Assembly (NCBI GenBank): GCA_036558265.1
Contig: DATBFY010000136.1
Location: 1 to 9,274, forward strand
Length of the DNA stretch: 9,274 bases
Source of the DNA: RYN-433 sp036558265
GTDB lineage: Bacteria; Planctomycetota; Phycisphaerae; Tepidisphaerales; Tepidisphaeraceae
Reading direction: 5' to 3'
Notes under the pieces: model-generated
Databases searched by the model: none
What the model was told of the DNA's origin: nothing
Seen by the model: only the letters and a program-made list of their open reading frames with translations
Translations under genes and position numbers: made by a program
Shown: piece by piece, positions 6,094 through 9,274 of the stretch
Position numbering within the stretch: position 1 is the stretch's first letter
Layout of the letters: each line of letters starts with the position of its first letter

Positions 6094-7970
6094 TCGCCCG
6101 CCTCACTCCCCTGCTCACCCTCGCCGTCCTCTTCCCCCTCCACGCCTCCGATACCCGCCTCCCCGACGCCGCCCAGTCCGGCAACCGCGCCCTCGTCCGC
6201 ACGCTCCTCAAGCAGGCCGCCCCCGTCAACGCCGCCCAAGGCGACGGCATGACCGCCCTCCACTGGGCCGCATATCAGGATGACGTGGACCTCGCCAAGC
6301 TTCTCCTCGCCGCCGGCGCCGACGTCAAAGCCGCCACCCGCCAGGGCGCCCTCACTCCGCTTTCCATGGCCTGCACCAACGGCAACGCCGCCATGATCGA
6401 AGCCCTGCTCGCCGCCGGCGCCGACGCCAACGCTTCCAATTCCAGCGGCACGACCCCGCTCATGACCGCCGCCTCCTCCGGTAGCGTCGATGCCGTCAAA
6501 ATTCTGCTCGCCCACGGCGCGGACGTGCAAGCCAAGGAATCCGCTCACGGCCAGACCGCGCTCATGTTCGCCGCCGCACTGAACCGCGATGCCGTGGTGA
6601 AGTTCCTCCTGGCTCACGGAGCCGACCCCAACATCGCTACCGAAATCAAGCAGGTCCAGCGCGTCCGTTTCGATCAGGACGGCAACATCGTCGAAGAGCG
6701 TCCCGCCGCCGCCCGCGGACCCGCGGCGGCTGCCCCACGCACCGCCGAGGCCCAGGATAAAGCCGACGAAGCCGCCGACGCCCAGGCGGCCGTCGAGGCC
6801 GCTAAGGCCGCGCAGGCCGCCACCCAATCCGATCTCGACCTCGCCGCCCGCGCCTTTGGCCTCCAATCCAGCGCCGCCCGGTTCGCCAAGCCGCGCGCCA
6901 TAGCCGGCGACGTCGCCGCGCGCGCGCCCCGCCGCGTCGGCCCCGAATGGACCGGAGGCATGACCGCGCTCCTTTACGCCGCCCGCGAAGGTCACTTCGA
7001 AGCCGCCCGCGCCCTCGTCGAAGGCGGCGCCAATATCAACCAGGTGAGCGGCGACAAGTTCAGCCCGCTCGTCATGGCCATCGTCAACGGTCGCCTCGAT
7101 CTCGCCAGATACCTGGTCGATCACGACGCCGACCCGAACCTCGCCAGTGTCTCCGGCCTGACCGCCCTGTACGCCGCCATTGACGTACAGTGGGCGCCTC
7201 ACGTCTGGTTCCCGCAACCCACCACCGAGCAGGAGAAGGTCCCCTACCTCGACCTCATGAAGGCGCTGCTCGACCACGGCGCCAACGTCAACGCCCCCAT
7301 CGGCGAGAAACTCTGGTTCCGCTCCTTCACCAACGACTACACCTGGATCGACCCCGCCGGCGCCACCCCCTTCTGGCGCGCCGCCCAATCCAGCGACACC
7401 GCCGCCATGCGCCTCTTGATTGAACACGGCGCCGATCCCAAGCTCGCCACCAAGTCCGGCGACACGCCGCTCATGGCTGCCGCCGGCATAGGCTGGGCCG
7501 CCAACTGGAGCGTCAACGCTCCGGTCAATTTCGTCGACGCCGTCAAGTATTGCATCGAGCTCGGCAATGACGTGAACGCCGCCGACAACCGCGGCTACAC
7601 CGCCCTCCACGGCGCCGCCTATCTCGGCAATAACGACATGGTGAAGTATCTCGTTACGAAGGGCGCCAAGGTCGACGCCAAGAGCAAAGCCGGCGACTTC
7701 CCCGCCGACATGGCCAACGGCCCCACGCGCTTCGGCCAGCCCCACCCCGAGACCGTCGCGCTGTTGGAAAGCCTCGGCTCCCCCAACTCCCACAACTGCC
7801 GCTCCGATCAATGTGTAGTCGCCCCGCGCGCGACCGTCTACGAACGCCCCCTCACCGCCGCCGAGCAGCAGGAAAAAGACGCGCTCGACAAATTAGCCGC
7901 GATGCTAGGCTTCCAATCCGCAGTCTATCTGCCCGACGTCCCCGAACCCCCTCGTCGCGGCGGCAACTAA
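6090..7970 (+). CDS. Secreted ankyrin-repeat protein
   Basis: The product has 626 residues. Residues 1-20 are a signal peptide (LTPLLTLAVLFPLHA-S). About five ankyrin repeats span 21-185 (for example DGMTALHWAA...LLLAAGADV) and about seven more span 289-565 (GMTALLYAA, GLTALYAA, GATPFWRAA, GDTPLMAAA, GYTALHGAA). Two of the later repeats carry insertions: 366-386, rich in aromatics and Pro, and 466-480. Between the two blocks, residues 186-285 form a non-ankyrin insert, with an Ala/Glu/Lys-rich helix at about 217-250 that is probably a coiled coil. The tail at 566-626 has C570-RSDQ-C575, a possible disulfide, and a Pro-rich end. Known: ankyrin arrays bind proteins and have no catalytic activity of their own. 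Inference: it is an extracytoplasmic scaffold for the neighbouring heme and DUF1552 proteins, as the ATGA overlap with the DUF1552 gene suggests. There is no membrane anchor beyond the signal peptide. Confidence 0.93.
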   Translation: MIARLTPLLTLAVLFPLHASDTRLPDAAQSGNRALVRTLLKQAAPVNAAQGDGMTALHWAAYQDDVDLAKLLLAAGADVKAATRQGALTPLSMACTNGNAAMIEALLAAGADANASNSSGTTPLMTAASSGSVDAVKILLAHGADVQAKESAHGQTALMFAAALNRDAVVKFLLAHGADPNIATEIKQVQRVRFDQDGNIVEERPAAARGPAAAAPRTAEAQDKADEAADAQAAVEAAKAAQAATQSDLDLAARAFGLQSSAARFAKPRAIAGDVAARAPRRVGPEWTGGMTALLYAAREGHFEAARALVEGGANINQVSGDKFSPLVMAIVNGRLDLARYLVDHDADPNLASVSGLTALYAAIDVQWAPHVWFPQPTTEQEKVPYLDLMKALLDHGANVNAPIGEKLWFRSFTNDYTWIDPAGATPFWRAAQSSDTAAMRLLIEHGADPKLATKSGDTPLMAAAGIGWAANWSVNAPVNFVDAVKYCIELGNDVNAADNRGYTALHGAAYLGNNDMVKYLVTKGAKVDAKSKAGDFPADMANGPTRFGQPHPETVALLESLGSPNSHNCRSDQCVVAPRATVYERPLTAAEQQEKDALDKLAAMLGFQSAVYLPDVPEPPRRGGN

Positions 7971-7973
7971 CCT

Positions 7974-9149
7974 GTGCGCCGACTCGTCCCCGCGCTCCTC
8001 CTCGGCGTCCTTCCCGCCTTAGCCCAGCCCTACCCCGCGCCGATCCCGCCCGATCACCCCGCGATCCGCTACACCACGACGCCTGCCAACGACCCGATTG
8101 CGCGCCTCGCCCATGCCCTCGACACCGGCGCCGCCACGCTCGACTACGGCCCGCAGGGCTACCTCGCCTCTCTCCTCTCTCACCTCGGCATCGACGCCAA
8201 CTCGCAAGCCCTCGTCTTCTCGAAAACCAGCTTCCAGGCCTCGAAGATCGGTCCGCGGACCCCGCGCGCCATCTATTTCACCGACGATGCCGCCGTCGGC
8301 TGGGTCCCCGGCGGCGACGGCTTCGAGCTCGCCGGCCTCGACCCGCGCCAGGGGTACCAGTTCTACACCCTCGACATCCACGAGTCCCCGCGCCCGCGCA
8401 TCGCCCGCCGGGCCGAATGTCTCCACTGCCATCAGGGCAACGCGACCCTCGGCGTCCCCGGCATCTTCATCGGTTCCGTCTTTCCGGACGTGGCCGGCAA
8501 CGCGAACGCCGCCACCGCCATCATCACCGACCAGCGCACCCCGTTTGCCGACCGATGGGGCGGCTGGTACGTCGACGCCGCCCGCGGCCACCCCCGCGAC
8601 CGCTCCGCCGCCGTCGCGCTCGACCCCGCCGAGCCCGAGACTCTCACCCCGCTCCTCCTCACCTTCGATCGCGCGCGCTACCTCAGTCCGCACAGTGACA
8701 TCGTCGCTCTGATGACCTTCGAGCACCAGACCCACATGACGAACCTGATCACGCGCGTCAACTGGGAATCCCGCACCGGCGCGCAGCCCCGCATTGATGA
8801 GCTGATTGACTACATGCTCTTCGTCGGTGAGGCCCGCCTGCCCGGACCGATCGAAGGCGCCTCGACGTTCACGAAAACCTTCCCTCAGCGCGGCCCCCGT
8901 GACCGACAGGGCCGCAGCCTCCGCGATTTCGACCTGAAGACCCGCCTGTTCCGATATCCGCTCAGCTACATGATTTACAGTCCGGCCTTCGCCGCGCTGC
9001 CGGAGGAAGTGCGCGAGCGGGTCCACCAACGCCTGAATGAAATACTCAGCGGTAAGGATCCATCGCCGCGATACGCGCACTTGACGCCGGAGATCCGGCA
9101 AGCGATTTTCGCCATTTTGCGGGATACGAACCCGCACTTGTTTCAGTAA
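7974..9149 (+). CDS. Secreted single-CxxCH protein of unrecognised family
   Basis: The product has 391 residues from a GTG start, 3 bp after the ankyrin gene's stop. The GTG is chosen because it opens a short signal peptide (RRLVPALLLGVLPALA-Q, residues 2-18) directly. I see no strong Shine-Dalgarno, so reinitiation by ribosomes leaving the previous gene is likely. One heme-c motif is present (C149-LH-C152-H153), followed by GNATLGVPG. There are no other cysteines, so only one covalent heme is possible. The region before it (about 75-135: SQALVFSKTSFQ, PRAIYFTDDAAVGWV) looks beta-rich. The region after it contains MTFEHQTHMTNLITRVNWE (247-265), whose His or Met residues could supply the distal ligand. 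The C-terminal third looks helical and ends near PHLFQ. It does not look like a standard small cytochrome c; the motif is embedded in a larger fold. An electron-transfer role with the first operon gene is inferred from context. I cannot name a family. Confidence 0.88.
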   Translation: MRRLVPALLLGVLPALAQPYPAPIPPDHPAIRYTTTPANDPIARLAHALDTGAATLDYGPQGYLASLLSHLGIDANSQALVFSKTSFQASKIGPRTPRAIYFTDDAAVGWVPGGDGFELAGLDPRQGYQFYTLDIHESPRPRIARRAECLHCHQGNATLGVPGIFIGSVFPDVAGNANAATAIITDQRTPFADRWGGWYVDAARGHPRDRSAAVALDPAEPETLTPLLLTFDRARYLSPHSDIVALMTFEHQTHMTNLITRVNWESRTGAQPRIDELIDYMLFVGEARLPGPIEGASTFTKTFPQRGPRDRQGRSLRDFDLKTRLFRYPLSYMIYSPAFAALPEEVRERVHQRLNEILSGKDPSPRYAHLTPEIRQAIFAILRDTNPHLFQ

Positions 9150-9274
9150 TACGGTCGGAAGCGAAGAATAGGGAGCAGCCGGCCTGCACCGTTCTAAGCT
9201 GTTGAGAGACAAACCCGATTCCGCGATGAAGCCGAACCGTCTCTGGCCGACCCCGGAAGGCATTTACTCCGCCA
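9150..9274 (+). other. Downstream intergenic segment, with a possible start of another gene at 9226
   Basis: No intrinsic terminator is visible after the TAA at 9147-9149; the only small stem (GCAG/CTGC near 9175-9187) has no T-run. An ATG at 9226-9228 opens a frame of 16 codons to the right edge (MKPNRLWPTPEGIYSA). It has no clear Shine-Dalgarno close by, so a partial gene here is possible but weakly supported. Confidence 0.25.

Noticed and set aside
5814..7811. A 665-residue open frame on the minus strand opposite the ankyrin gene
   Set aside because: It is Gly/Val/Ala-rich low-complexity sequence with no recognisable domain, and it arises from the codon bias of the GC-rich gene on the other strand.
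2124..9149. Multiheme extracellular electron-transfer conduit
   Set aside because: Only three CxxCH motifs occur in the whole operon (two in the first product, one in the last), and no porin or multiheme protein is present.
9202..9230. TTGAGA with a 17-nt spacing to GATGAA as a promoter for a downstream gene
   Set aside because: The -10 match is poor (GATGAA) and overlaps the candidate ATG at 9226.

Overview
The window is GC-rich bacterial DNA that looks like a chromosomal segment from an Acidobacteriota member, most likely of the Solibacter/Bryobacter type. Two things support this: a large receptor with an N-terminal carboxypeptidase-regulatory-like domain (the Oar-like TonB-dependent receptor family that is greatly expanded there), and a DUF1592-family cytochrome-like protein paired with a DUF1552 protein, typical of Acidobacteriota, Planctomycetota and Verrucomicrobiota. 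The taxonomic call is inference from family content; no rRNA or other marker is present.

Layout: (1) 1-1762, minus strand: the first 587 codons of a TonB-dependent receptor whose C-terminal barrel lies beyond the left edge. (2) 1763-2123: a divergent intergenic region with a near-consensus sigma-70-type promoter on each strand (TTGACA-17-TAGTAT leftward, TTGACT-17-TATAAT rightward) and, between them, four consecutive hairpins (1880-1970). (3) 2124-9149, plus strand: four genes that read as one operon. They are a secreted 802-aa DUF1587/1595/1592/1588/1585 protein with two CxxCH motifs, a Tat-exported DUF1552 protein, a secreted protein of about 12 ankyrin repeats, and a secreted 391-aa protein with one CxxCH motif from a family I do not recognise. 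Genes 2 and 3 overlap by ATGA, and genes 3 and 4 are 3 bp apart with a GTG start. Genes 1 and 2 are separated by 187 bp filled mostly by a duplicated inverted-repeat element. (4) 9150-9274: no clear gene, possibly the start of another rightward gene.

All four operon products carry export signals, and two carry heme-c motifs, so the most economical reading is an extracytoplasmic assembly combining haem proteins, a possibly metal-binding DUF1552 protein and an ankyrin scaffold. Its substrate and reaction cannot be read from the sequence. The families are known but functionally uncharacterised, and the four-gene set is the best candidate here for an undescribed system.

The most distinctive non-coding feature is the 151-bp structure at 4531-4681. 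It holds two 70-bp tandem copies of an element with a 17-bp left arm, and only the second copy keeps the matching inverted right arm. It begins inside the stop codon of the first operon gene and could act as an attenuator or mRNA-processing site inside the operon.
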